Origin: Desulfocurvus vexinensis DSM 17965
GTDB taxonomy: Bacteria; Desulfobacterota; Desulfovibrionia; Desulfovibrionales; Desulfovibrionaceae
Assembly: GCF_000519125.1 (NCBI RefSeq)
Contig: NZ_JAEX01000002.1
Span: 186,001-250,000, forward strand
Length of the DNA stretch: 64,000 nt
Direction: 5' to 3'
Part shown: positions 10,487 to 17,117 of the stretch, one piece after another
Layout of the letters: the number at the start of each line of letters is the position of its first letter
How positions within the stretch are numbered: the stretch's first letter is position 1
Notes under the pieces: generated by a model
The model's input: the letters and a program-made list of their open reading frames with translations, nothing else
What the model was told of the DNA's origin: nothing
Database searches by the model: none
Translations under genes and position numbers: made by a program

Positions 10487-11638
10487 ATGAGCACCAAGGT
10501 CTATTATATCGAGGGGGACGGCATCGGCCCCGAAGTCTGGGCCGCCGGGCGGCCCGTGTTGGACGCCGCAGTGGAGAAGGCCTACGGCGGGGCGCGCGCC
10601 CTGGAGTGGGTCGAGCTGCTGGCGGGCGAGAAGGCCTACCGCGAGACCGGCAGCCACCTGCCCGACGAGACCATGGCCGCCCTGCGCGGCGCCACCCTGG
10701 CCATGAAGGGCCCGCTGACCACCCCGGTGGGCAAGGGCTTCCGCAGCCTGAACGTGACCCTGCGCCAGGTGCTGGACCTCTACGCCTGCATCCGGCCCAT
10801 CCGCTATTTCGAGGGCGTGGAGTCGCCCGTCAAGCGCCCGCAGGACGTGGACATGGTCGTCTTCCGCGAGAACACCGAGGACGTGTACGCGGGCATCGAA
10901 TACGCCGCCGGAACCCCCGAGGCCAGAAAGCTCATCGCCTTTCTGCGCGACGAGCTGGGCGCCCAGGTGGACGAACTGGCGGGCGTGGGCGTGAAGCCCA
11001 TGACGGCCAAGGGCTCCAAGCGTCTGGTGCGCAAGGCCCTGCGCTTCGCCCTGGACCACGGCAAGCCCAGCGTGACCCTCTCGCACAAGGGCAACATCAT
11101 GAAGCACACCGAGGGCGCCTTCCGGGCCTGGGGCTACGAGGTGGCCGCCGCGGAGTTCGCCGCCAGCGTGATGACCGAGGACGAGGCCAAGGCCGGGGGC
11201 GCCAAGCCCGTGGTCATCAAGGACCGCATCGCCGACGCCATGTTCCAGAACGTGCTGATGTACCCGCGCGACTACAGCGTCATCGCCACCACCAACCTGA
11301 ACGGCGACTACATCTCCGACGCCCTGGCGGCCCAGGTCGGCGGCCTGGGGCTGGCCCCGGGCGTGAACATGTCCGACGAGCTGGCCTTCTTCGAGCCGAC
11401 CCACGGCACGGCGCCGACCATCGCCGGGCAGGACAAGGCCAACCCCGGCAGCCTGATCCTCTCCGGGGCCATGCTCCTGGAGCACGCCGGGATGCCCGAG
11501 GCCGCCGCGCTGATCCACGCCGCCGTCAATACCGTCATCTCCCGCCGCCGCGTCACCGTGGACCTGGCCGGGCAGATCGAGGGCGCCACGGTGGTCGGCT
11601 GTCGCGAGTTCGGCGAGCTGCTGGGCCAGGCCCTGTAG
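10487..11638 (+). CDS. icd: NADP-dependent isocitrate dehydrogenase
   Basis: A 383-aa beta-decarboxylating dehydrogenase producing 2-oxoglutarate from isocitrate. The start at 10487 follows CGGAGG. It has the opening YYIEGDGIGPEVW, the substrate loop region TTPVGKGFRSLNVTLRQ, the R residues in LYACIRPIRYFEGVESPVK, FRENTEDVYAGIEY, and the acidic metal site in ATTNLNGDYISDALAAQVG. FEPTHGTAPTIAGQDKANPG is the family cofactor-loop motif; His-Gly-Thr-Ala in the loop is typical of this group. Slightly shorter than E. coli Icd. Isopropylmalate dehydrogenase is the main alternative, but the SLNVTLRQ segment favours Icd. The gene stands alone, ended by a strong terminator. Confidence 0.92.
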   Translation: MSTKVYYIEGDGIGPEVWAAGRPVLDAAVEKAYGGARALEWVELLAGEKAYRETGSHLPDETMAALRGATLAMKGPLTTPVGKGFRSLNVTLRQVLDLYACIRPIRYFEGVESPVKRPQDVDMVVFRENTEDVYAGIEYAAGTPEARKLIAFLRDELGAQVDELAGVGVKPMTAKGSKRLVRKALRFALDHGKPSVTLSHKGNIMKHTEGAFRAWGYEVAAAEFAASVMTEDEAKAGGAKPVVIKDRIADAMFQNVLMYPRDYSVIATTNLNGDYISDALAAQVGGLGLAPGVNMSDELAFFEPTHGTAPTIAGQDKANPGSLILSGAMLLEHAGMPEAAALIHAAVNTVISRRRVTVDLAGQIEGATVVGCREFGELLGQAL

Positions 11639-11676
11639 CGCCCGGTGCGCCCAGAACGCCCGCCCGTGCGGCAGGC

Positions 11677-11712
11677 AAAAGCCCCCGCCTTCGTGGAAAG
11701 CGGGGGCTTTTT
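11677..11712. terminator. Bidirectional intrinsic terminator after icd
   Basis: AAAAGCCCCCGC (11677-11688) pairs with GCGGGGGCTTTTT (11700-11712). An A-run before and a T-run after make it work for both icd and the convergent cyclase gene. Confidence 0.92.
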
Positions 11713-11740
11713 CATGGCCGCGCGAGCCTGCCGGGGCGGG

Positions 11741-12781
11741 CTACTGTTCGCCCGTGCTCCGGGGGCCGCCGTCGCGGCTCTTGCGGGTGCGCTTGACGCG
11801 GTACATGGCCTGGTCGGCCTTCTCCAGCAGGCCTTCCACGTTCGTGCCGTCGGTGGGGAACAAGGCCACGCCGATGCTGGCCCCGAGCTCCAGGGGCGTG
11901 GACTCGAAGCTGAACGGGCGACAGACGGCGCTTTCCACTCGCTCGGCGTGCTTGCGGGCGTTGTCCAGGCTTTGGACCTCGGGCAGCACCACGCCGAACT
12001 CGTCGCCGCCCAGGCGGGCCACGGTGTCCGACTGGCGCGACACGGCGTGCAGTCGCTCGGCCAGCTCGCTGATGGCGGCGTCGCCCGCGCGGTGGCCGTG
12101 GGTGTCGTTGATGGCCTTCAGGCCGTCCATGTCGAGGATCATGACGCCCAGGCACGACGCGTTGCGGTTGGCCATGGTCATGGCCTGGCGCAGCCGGTCG
12201 TAGAACAGGGCCCGGTTGGCTAGCCCCGTCATGCTGTCGTGGGTTGCCAGGTGGTAGAGCTCGTCGCGCTCGTGGCGCGCCGCATAGAACATTGCTGCCG
12301 CCACGAGCTCGGACATGCGGGAAAGGATTTCGATATGCAGCTCGTTGAAGTGGTTCGCCTCGGGCGAGAGAATCTTCAGCACGCCCACCACTGTCTCGGC
12401 GTGCAGCAGCGGAGCCACGACCATGGACCGCAGCCCGACCTTGCGGCAGGCGTCGCGGTCCACGCGCTGGTCCTGCTCGCTGTCGTGGCAGGTCAGGATG
12501 TCGGCGGTTGCGACGCACAGGCCCGAGAGGCTGCCCTGGCGGCGCAGGCGCAGCCCCAGGTTGGACTGGGCGATGCCCGACACCGCGCGGTAGACCATCT
12601 CCTCGCCCTCGGCCAGTTCGACGATGGCGCCGCCGGCTCCGGTCAGCAGGGGCAGCCGCTCGGCCATTAGGTGCATGACGGCGCCCAGATCCTGCCCCAG
12701 CTTCACGATGGCGGTCTGGGTGTCGATGATTTGGGTCAGGACGTCCGGCGTGAGAACCGTCCCGGCACTGGGGTCTGGCAT
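11741..12781 (-). CDS. GAF-GGDEF diguanylate cyclase
   Basis: A 346-aa cytoplasmic c-di-GMP synthase. The start at 12781 (MPDPSAG) is preceded by AAGGAGG at good spacing; a longer frame to 12826 lacks support. A GAF sensor domain (~30-165) contains GLRSMVVAPLLHAETVVGVL. The GGDEF domain (~175-335) has THDSMTGLANRALFYDRL, DMDGLKAINDTHGHRAGD and an intact LGGDEFG. RxxD (RQSD) five residues before GGDEF is a product-inhibition I-site. So an active, feedback-inhibited cyclase is expected, with an unknown GAF ligand. It stands alone. Confidence 0.93.
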   Translation of the reverse strand: MPDPSAGTVLTPDVLTQIIDTQTAIVKLGQDLGAVMHLMAERLPLLTGAGGAIVELAEGEEMVYRAVSGIAQSNLGLRLRRQGSLSGLCVATADILTCHDSEQDQRVDRDACRKVGLRSMVVAPLLHAETVVGVLKILSPEANHFNELHIEILSRMSELVAAAMFYAARHERDELYHLATHDSMTGLANRALFYDRLRQAMTMANRNASCLGVMILDMDGLKAINDTHGHRAGDAAISELAERLHAVSRQSDTVARLGGDEFGVVLPEVQSLDNARKHAERVESAVCRPFSFESTPLELGASIGVALFPTDGTNVEGLLEKADQAMYRVKRTRKSRDGGPRSTGEQ

Positions 12782-13102
12782 CGGGGGCCTCCTTGGGCTG
12801 CGGGGGGAGGCCTGGGCGCGGCGCATCGCCTCCGCAAAGCGGTGTGGTGTTAGCGGAGCATGCCAAAGGGTGGAGTGGGAGGCAAGCGTCGCGCAGCCCG
12901 TAAAGCCAGTTTCGCCGCAGTAACCGTGACGAGACGCCGCATGCTGATGGTGTTTCGTTCGCTGATACGGTATGTCGGCTTTGCTATATCGTTAATATGT
13001 TTTGCATGCGTACAGGGGGGTGCGCAAGGTTATGTTTTTACAAAGCGGGCACCCCTGTGCGCAGGGTGCCCCGCAAGGGACGGGGAGGCCTGTGGGGGAA
13101 GG
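12782..13102. other. Intergenic region with AT-rich promoter-like stretch
   Basis: No gene recognised. Bases about 12940-13045 are markedly AT-richer than the surroundings and probably carry the promoter for the minus-strand cyclase gene, though I cannot fix -35/-10 elements. A hairpin near 13045-13074 lies at the DUF554 side. Confidence 0.4.
13045..13074 (-). terminator. Possible terminator of the DUF554 gene
   Basis: GCGGGCACCC and GGGTGCCCCGC form a GC-rich hairpin just downstream of the minus-strand gene ending at 13103. On the minus strand it is followed by CTTTGTAAAAAC, a weak U-run, so efficiency is uncertain. Confidence 0.45.
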
Positions 13103-13783
13103 CTAGAACCAGAATGACAGCAGCACGCACAGGGGCAAGGCGGGCAGGAAGTTGGTCAGCGGGATGCGCTTGATGTTGAGCAGGTTCAGCCCGATGCCCA
13201 GGATGAGCACCCCGCCCGTGGCCGTGAGCTGGGCGATCATGGCCTCGGTGAACAGGTGCTGGAGCAGCCCGGCGAACAGCGTCAGGCCATACTGGTACAG
13301 GAACAGCGGGACCACGGAGAACAGCACGCCCAGCCCGTAGGTCGCCGCCAGGGCGATGGCCGCGAAGCCGTCGAGCATGGATTTGGTGAACAGCAGCGTG
13401 GGATCGCCGCGCAGGCCTTCGTCGAAGGCGCCCAGGATGGTCATGGAGCCCACGCAGAAGATCAGGAAGGCCGTGACCAGCCCGTCGGTGAACAGCTCGT
13501 TGTCCGATTTGAGCCGCGCCTTGAGCCGTTCCGACAGGGCCTCGAAGCGCCGCTCCAGCCCGAGCAGCTCGCCCGCCACCGCGCCCATGACCACGCTGAA
13601 GATGACCACCAGCGGGTTGTGCATCTTGAGGATCATTGTCACGCCGATGGCCAGGGTGCACAGCCCCAGCCCCTGGAAGACCACCAGCCGTAAGCGCTCG
13701 GGCAGCCGGTTGCCCGCCAGCAGCCCGGCGGCCCCGCCGACCAGCACGGCCAGCACGTTGACGATGGTTCCCACAGGCAGCAT
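13103..13783 (-). CDS. DUF554 family inner-membrane protein
   Basis: A 226-aa polytopic membrane protein of the DUF554 (YqgA/YdfK-like) family. It begins MLPVGTIVNVLAVLVGGAAG, the typical opening Val-Gly-Thr-x-x-Asn and glycine-rich first helix. Other hydrophobic segments include GLGLCTLAIGVTMIL, VVIFSVVMGAVAGELLGLE, FLIFCVGSMTILGAFDEGL and the last two helices GGVLILGIGLNLL and LPALPLCVLLSFWF. FCVGSMTILGAF is a strong family motif. Function is unknown. Length is normal. Single gene, not obviously in an operon. Confidence 0.9.
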   Translation of the reverse strand: MLPVGTIVNVLAVLVGGAAGLLAGNRLPERLRLVVFQGLGLCTLAIGVTMILKMHNPLVVIFSVVMGAVAGELLGLERRFEALSERLKARLKSDNELFTDGLVTAFLIFCVGSMTILGAFDEGLRGDPTLLFTKSMLDGFAAIALAATYGLGVLFSVVPLFLYQYGLTLFAGLLQHLFTEAMIAQLTATGGVLILGIGLNLLNIKRIPLTNFLPALPLCVLLSFWF

Positions 13784-13845
13784 CGGGACGCTGTTAGGCC
13801 ATGGCGCCGCGAAACACAAGCCCCGGGTGGGCGGCGCGGGCGCGC

Positions 13846-13974
13846 GGGCGCGCGGGGTTGCGCCACCCGGCGCAAAAGCCTGGAGCTGCCCCACGGCGGG
13901 GCGCGGGCGCGCGGGGTTGCGGATGCACGAAGCCGCGTGGTCCACGAACAGCACCGCGGGCGCGCGGGGTTGCG
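13846..13974. repeat. Three copies of a 17-bp GC-rich repeat
   Basis: GGGCGCGCGGGGTTGCG occurs at 13846-13862, 13905-13921 and 13958-13974 on the plus strand, with start-to-start spacings of 59 and 53 bp. The copies lie between the divergent DUF554 and thioesterase genes. Simple GC-rich sequence can repeat by chance, but the exact match over 17 bp three times is more than expected. Confidence 0.6.
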
Positions 13975-14032
13975 CCCGGGGCGGTTCGCGGGCATGGTGG
14001 CCCCAGGGGAGAGCGGGCCAAAGGAGGAAACG

Positions 14033-14482
14033 ATGCGCAGCTATCTCGACGCGTTGCAGCAGCCTGGGCAGACGGTGAACCCGCTGTTCGCCACCCTGGG
14101 GGTGGAGGTGGAGCACGTCACCGACGGCGAGGCGACCCTGCGCCTGCCGCCCAACGCGGGGCTGGTGCAGGGCGGGGGCGTGGTGGCCGGGGGCGTGCTG
14201 GCGACCCTGGCCGACGAGGCCATGGCCCACGCGGTCATCGGCGGGCTGGCCGAGGGGCTGATTACGGCCACGGTGGAGTGCTCGGTGCGCTTTTTGTCGC
14301 CCGCGCGGCCCGGCGCGGCGCTGCGGGCCCGGGCCGTGGTCGTCCGCCGGGGGCGGACCATCGTCTTCGCCGAGGCCAGCGTCACCGACAGCGATGGCCG
14401 CCTGCTGGCCCGCGCCTCGGGCTCCTTCCTGGTCATGCCCCGCAGGCCCGGCCCCGAGGCCGCCGCGCCCGATACCCCTTGA
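14033..14482 (+). CDS. PaaI-type hotdog-fold acyl-CoA thioesterase
   Basis: A 149-aa single-domain hotdog thioesterase. The start at 14033 follows AAAGGAGG. The hotdog core is NPLFATLGVEVEHV, then the GGVLATLADEAMAHAV helix with its catalytic-type Asp/Glu region, and TATVECSVRFLSPARPG plus GRTIVFAEASVTDSDGRLLA as the later beta-strands. These fit the PaaI/YdiI group that hydrolyses aryl- or acyl-CoA. The true substrate cannot be read from sequence. It ends 37 bp before tRNA-Leu. Confidence 0.88.
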   Translation: MRSYLDALQQPGQTVNPLFATLGVEVEHVTDGEATLRLPPNAGLVQGGGVVAGGVLATLADEAMAHAVIGGLAEGLITATVECSVRFLSPARPGAALRARAVVVRRGRTIVFAEASVTDSDGRLLARASGSFLVMPRRPGPEAAAPDTP

Positions 14483-14519
14483 CGCCGCCCGGGCGATGCC
14501 ATAGGAAAACCGGGCACTG

Positions 14520-14606
14520 GCCGGGGTGGCGGAACTGGTAGACGCACCAGACTCAAAATCTGGCATTGGCGACAATGTGCGGGTTCGATTCCCGCCCCCG
14601 GTACCA
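14520..14606 (+). tRNA. tRNA-Leu (anticodon CAA)
   Basis: A complete 87-nt cloverleaf. The acceptor arm is GCCGGGG with CCCCGGT (one G-U pair), then A and an encoded CCA. The anticodon stem CCAGA/TCTGG encloses the loop CTCAAAA, giving anticodon CAA (reads UUG, leucine). A long variable arm follows, as expected for leucine. The T arm is GCGGG-TTCGATT-CCCGC. The terminator begins 5 nt after CCA. This tRNA marks the left edge of the AT-richer accessory cassette. Confidence 0.97.
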
Positions 14607-14611
14607 TTGAA

Positions 14612-14657
14612 CAACAGGTTCCCGCATCCGAAATGGGTGCGGGAACCTGTTGTTTTT
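14612..14657 (+). terminator. Intrinsic terminator of tRNA-Leu (left copy)
   Basis: A perfect 15-bp stem, CAACAGGTTCCCGCA (14612-14626) with TGCGGGAACCTGTTG (14638-14652), is followed by five T residues. The same hairpin recurs at 16640-16686. Confidence 0.95.
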
Positions 14658-14699
14658 GGCCGTGGGACTCCGGCGGAGCGGGGTGGTGCCGTGGGCGGC
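14612..14699 (+). repeat. Left direct repeat flanking the accessory cassette
   Basis: About 88 bp comprising the tRNA-Leu terminator and the adjoining GTGGGACTCCGGCGGAGCGG block. It matches 16640-16728 at roughly nine of ten positions by eye. It starts 5 nt after the tRNA CCA and does not include tRNA sequence, so it is not a classic tRNA-derived attachment core. Confidence 0.85.
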
Positions 14700-14762
14700 C
14701 AAGCGGCGTGACCGCGCAGTGACTTCGCCGAAATCTATACGCCGAGGGCCTATCCACGCCCC

Positions 14763-14791
14763 TTGACAACGGATGCGTCATGACACATAGA
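14763..14791 (+). promoter_or_regulatory. Likely promoter of the two-gene cassette
   Basis: A perfect -35 TTGACA (14763-14768), a 17-bp spacer and a weaker -10 CATAGA (14786-14791) lie about 60 bp ahead of the start codon at 14850. It sits inside the AT-richer segment, so the cassette seems to bring its own promoter. Confidence 0.5.
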
Positions 14792-14849
14792 GCTTTATTG
14801 ATCAATGACTTTCAACCGCATTGTCTAAATCCCTTGGAGGTTCTGCTGC

Positions 14850-15905
14850 ATGTGGCGCAAGCCTGTGACCGTCCACTACCGTCGTTTCACATGGGACACG
14901 AATCCGCCAAGGAAGAGCTTTGAAGAACTCGTTAGGCAGGCCGCTGAGCACCAGCCTCAAGGTTCTCCCGCGAAGCTCAAAGAGAGGTACCGGCTCAGGA
15001 TGTTGAGGCGAGATGAAGATAGCCTTTTTATCAACGCTTTGGCGGTCGAAAAAGACTACCTTTTTGGGGACATCACACACTTTACGAAAGACCAAACTCA
15101 AGCACTCTTCGATGACAGCAAAGAAGACGCTCCTATGGCGGATGTCCAACAATTGCCGAAGCCGGAGAATGGTGAACTGATCCACTCGCTGATGTACTGG
15201 ATGGTCAAAAATGACCATGTATTTCTCCTGCAAAGTCAGTCTCTTCGGACCGAAGCTGCGGAAGAATATTTTTCGTGGCTATTGGCAGATAAAACGGGCG
15301 TCCTGCCTAAAGGGGTCAAGGTCGTCTTTGCCAGCAAGTTCGACGCACAGGCGGTAGGAGGTGATCTCGAGGACATTAGGGAAGTCATCGTCGGAGGAAC
15401 GGTCACGCGGCAGGCTGGACCGGAGTCGCTTCCAACAGAGACCGTGGTTGAAGAGTCGGGGGGGTTGAGCCAAACGTTGCTAGCTGGCTGGCTCAAGGCC
15501 CGAAAAGTTCTTGTTGCCCTGATTGATAATGAGGCCGATGTTGAAAAAATAATGCAAAAATTACCTGAAGATGGCTCACTTTCAGTGGAAGTTCACATCG
15601 GATATAAAACAAAAAAGCGGAAAATGAGCCGTGCCATACTGAAGGATCTGGAAGTTGGATTGAGGAATCTCCCTGATAGCCAACTGCAGGTTCGTGGCAA
15701 AGATGGACGGCAGGCTCCAGATGGAACGGTGCGTTTACAACATCCTGCGAGTGTCCTTTTTGTTACCCACGGTGAAGGGGAAGCCAAAAGGCCAACCAGC
15801 CTGCTCCAACCAGAAGATGTCTTGCGATCGATGCTCGAAGCCTATAATGTTTTTGTCTCCAATGGGAAAATAACAGACGGCGTGCAACGTGGACAGCAGA
15901 CTTAA
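14850..15905 (+). CDS. Unrecognised soluble protein, first gene of accessory cassette
   Basis: A 351-aa protein I do not recognise. The start at 14850 follows TTGGAGG at 9-nt spacing. It has no signal peptide and no membrane segment. The N-terminal part is basic (MWRKPVTVHYRRFTW). The middle contains GELIHSLMYWMVKNDHVFLLQSQSLR, which reads as paired beta-strands, and EAAEEYFSWLL. The C-terminal third includes KTKKRKMSRAILKDLEVGL and SVLFVTHGEG. No Walker, nuclease or protease motif was seen. Codon use is visibly less GC-rich than neighbouring genes. Its stop overlaps the next gene by 17 bp, so the two products are probably made together and may act as a complex. The layout (soluble protein plus small multi-helix membrane protein) resembles two-gene defence systems such as Kiwa only in outline; homology is not claimed. 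Confidence 0.8.
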   Translation: MWRKPVTVHYRRFTWDTNPPRKSFEELVRQAAEHQPQGSPAKLKERYRLRMLRRDEDSLFINALAVEKDYLFGDITHFTKDQTQALFDDSKEDAPMADVQQLPKPENGELIHSLMYWMVKNDHVFLLQSQSLRTEAAEEYFSWLLADKTGVLPKGVKVVFASKFDAQAVGGDLEDIREVIVGGTVTRQAGPESLPTETVVEESGGLSQTLLAGWLKARKVLVALIDNEADVEKIMQKLPEDGSLSVEVHIGYKTKKRKMSRAILKDLEVGLRNLPDSQLQVRGKDGRQAPDGTVRLQHPASVLFVTHGEGEAKRPTSLLQPEDVLRSMLEAYNVFVSNGKITDGVQRGQQT

Positions 15906-16512
15906 GCATATTTTTCAACTGGTATCAGCGGTTGCGGTAGGCATTGCCGCCCACCGCTGGGTGAACCTTTCAGTTTGGGAAGGCATGGCCAATGGGCTCT
16001 TCGCCTTTCTTGGACTACTCGTGGCCGCGCTGGTTCAGGTGATACCGATTACCGCCGGATTTACCCAGCCCGACTTCGTGTCACCTGCCGAGGCGAAGAA
16101 ACTTGGGACCGCTCTCGAGATTCAGCAAAAGCTATGGCTTGCGTTGCTCGGGATAGCCTTCGTGTCAGTCTTGGTGCTCGTCCTAGGCGTAGCCGTCGCC
16201 CCCCACGATAAGGAAGTCTTGGCAGCAGACTCTTTGCGTTCTTTATCCGCCCCTTGGTTAAGTGGTGCGATTGCCTTCATGGTGTGGTATGTAGCCATCC
16301 GTGCATTATCATTGATTCCTGGTGTATTGAGCTTGCAGAGAATTCGCAGCAGATTGAACATAGAAGCGGCCAAACATCATGAGCGGGTTCGACCCCAGGC
16401 CTTTGATAATCAGAACATCATTGCTTCTGCAAGGCCAATTGTTCCTGATGGGTATGGGAAAATGATCACTCCAAAGAAGGATGAAGACGCTTCTCACTCA
16501 GCGGACACCTGA
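15889..16512 (+). CDS. Unrecognised four-helix membrane protein, second gene of accessory cassette
   Basis: A 207-aa protein starting with GTG at 15889, inside the end of the previous gene. Four hydrophobic helices are visible: about 8-26, 33-58 (LFAFLGLLVAALVQVIPI), 80-105 (LALLGIAFVSVLVLVLGVAV) and 123-147 (GAIAFMVWYVAIRALSLI). A ~60-residue hydrophilic tail (IEAAKHHERVRPQAF onward) ends the protein. No pore, transporter or enzyme signature was recognised. The overlap implies translational coupling with the soluble partner. It could be a membrane anchor, sensor or membrane-damaging effector; this is inference from layout only. Confidence 0.8.
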   Translation: MDSRLKHIFQLVSAVAVGIAAHRWVNLSVWEGMANGLFAFLGLLVAALVQVIPITAGFTQPDFVSPAEAKKLGTALEIQQKLWLALLGIAFVSVLVLVLGVAVAPHDKEVLAADSLRSLSAPWLSGAIAFMVWYVAIRALSLIPGVLSLQRIRSRLNIEAAKHHERVRPQAFDNQNIIASARPIVPDGYGKMITPKKDEDASHSADT

Positions 16513-16639
16513 TAGCGAACGGAGACTGTCCAAAGCGCAGAGGCGTTAGGCAGGACAACATGTGGGATAGTTTCTTTGGCTTTCTTTTGTATTCCTTCTA
16601 GGCCCAGCACATTGCGGTTGTGCCTCTACACCCCTCTGG

Positions 16640-16686
16640 CAACAGGTTCCCGCATCCGAAAAGGGTGCGGGGACCTGTTGTTTTTT
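16640..16686 (+). terminator. Intrinsic terminator (right copy)
   Basis: A 15-bp stem, CAACAGGTTCCCGCA (16640-16654) with TGCGGGGACCTGTTG (16666-16680), has a single non-Watson-Crick position and is followed by six T residues. It ends transcription of the cassette and is a near copy of the tRNA-Leu terminator. Confidence 0.92.
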
Positions 16687-16728
16687 GGGCGTGGGATTCC
16701 GGCGGAGCGGGGTGGGGCCGTGGCGGCA
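16640..16728 (+). repeat. Right direct repeat flanking the accessory cassette
   Basis: A second copy of the block at 14612-14699, in the same orientation. Differences are a handful of substitutions and single-base length changes. The following bases (from about 16729) are unrelated to those after the left copy. Confidence 0.85.
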
Positions 16729-17049
16729 GGCCCTGACCGGGCCGGGCAGGCAGGGCCTCGGCAGAGCTCTGGGTTCCGCGCGCCGCAGCCCAGGATGACG
16801 CCCGGCGCTCTGGCCATGCCCGGGCGTGACCAGGGTATGGGCCTGGGCAGCGCTGGAGACGGGGCTCGGCGTTCTGCGCCCCGAGCCTTTGCCCGTGCCT
16901 CGACCCCTGCCCTGGCCGGGCCCGGGCGGGTCCGGGCGTCCACGGACCTGGAGCGGGCTGCGCGTTCGTACCGTCGGCCCGGGCCTGCCCGGACGCCCCG
17001 CCCCGCGCGCAAGTTCCTGGCCTGCGTCAATAAATCCCGCCGCCTTGTG
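16687..17049. other. GC-rich intergenic region upstream of the GGDEF-EAL gene
   Basis: Apart from the end of the right repeat I see no gene here. The region returns to the typical high GC of the chromosome, so the composition boundary of the cassette coincides with the repeat. Confidence 0.45.
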
Positions 17050-17078
17050 TTGACACTGATTTTCATTTTCAATATTTA
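17050..17078 (+). promoter_or_regulatory. Strong promoter with Fur-like box in its spacer
   Basis: A perfect -35 TTGACA (17050-17055), a 17-bp spacer and -10 TATTTA (17073-17078) precede the PAS-GGDEF-EAL gene. The spacer read on the minus strand is TTGAAAATGAAAATCAG, which matches the Desulfovibrio-type Fur pattern WTGAAAATNATTTTCAW (from memory) at about 14 of 17 positions. Iron-Fur repression of this gene is therefore possible. Confidence 0.6.
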
Positions 17079-17117
17079 TGGCTCCGGCCCTGGTGAACCC
17101 CGGCCAAAGGAGTGGCG

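Larger units (their letters stand above)
14700..16639. mobile_element. AT-richer accessory cassette bracketed by terminator repeats
   Basis: Base composition drops sharply from the surrounding ~70% G+C to around half or less through 14760-16640. The segment carries only two overlapping genes. It lies immediately downstream of tRNA-Leu and between two near-identical copies of a terminator-containing repeat. These are signs of acquisition by transfer. No integrase, transposase or terminal inverted repeat is visible, so the mechanism is unknown; homologous recombination between the repeats is one option. The 127 bp after the second gene (16513-16639) hold no gene I can recognise. Confidence 0.65.

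Noticed and set aside
13846-13974. CRISPR-like array
   Set aside because: Only three copies of a 17-bp GC-rich word with unequal 42- and 36-bp gaps, and no cas genes. It does not fit a CRISPR array.
14850-16512. Assignment of the two-gene cassette to the Kiwa (KwaA-KwaB) defence system
   Set aside because: Only the soluble-plus-four-helix outline agrees. Gene order is reversed and I could not recognise DUF4868 motifs in the soluble protein.
14520-16728. Classic integrase-type genomic island with attL in the tRNA 3' end
   Set aside because: The flanking repeats begin 5 nt after the tRNA CCA and contain no tRNA sequence, and no integrase gene or remnant is visible.
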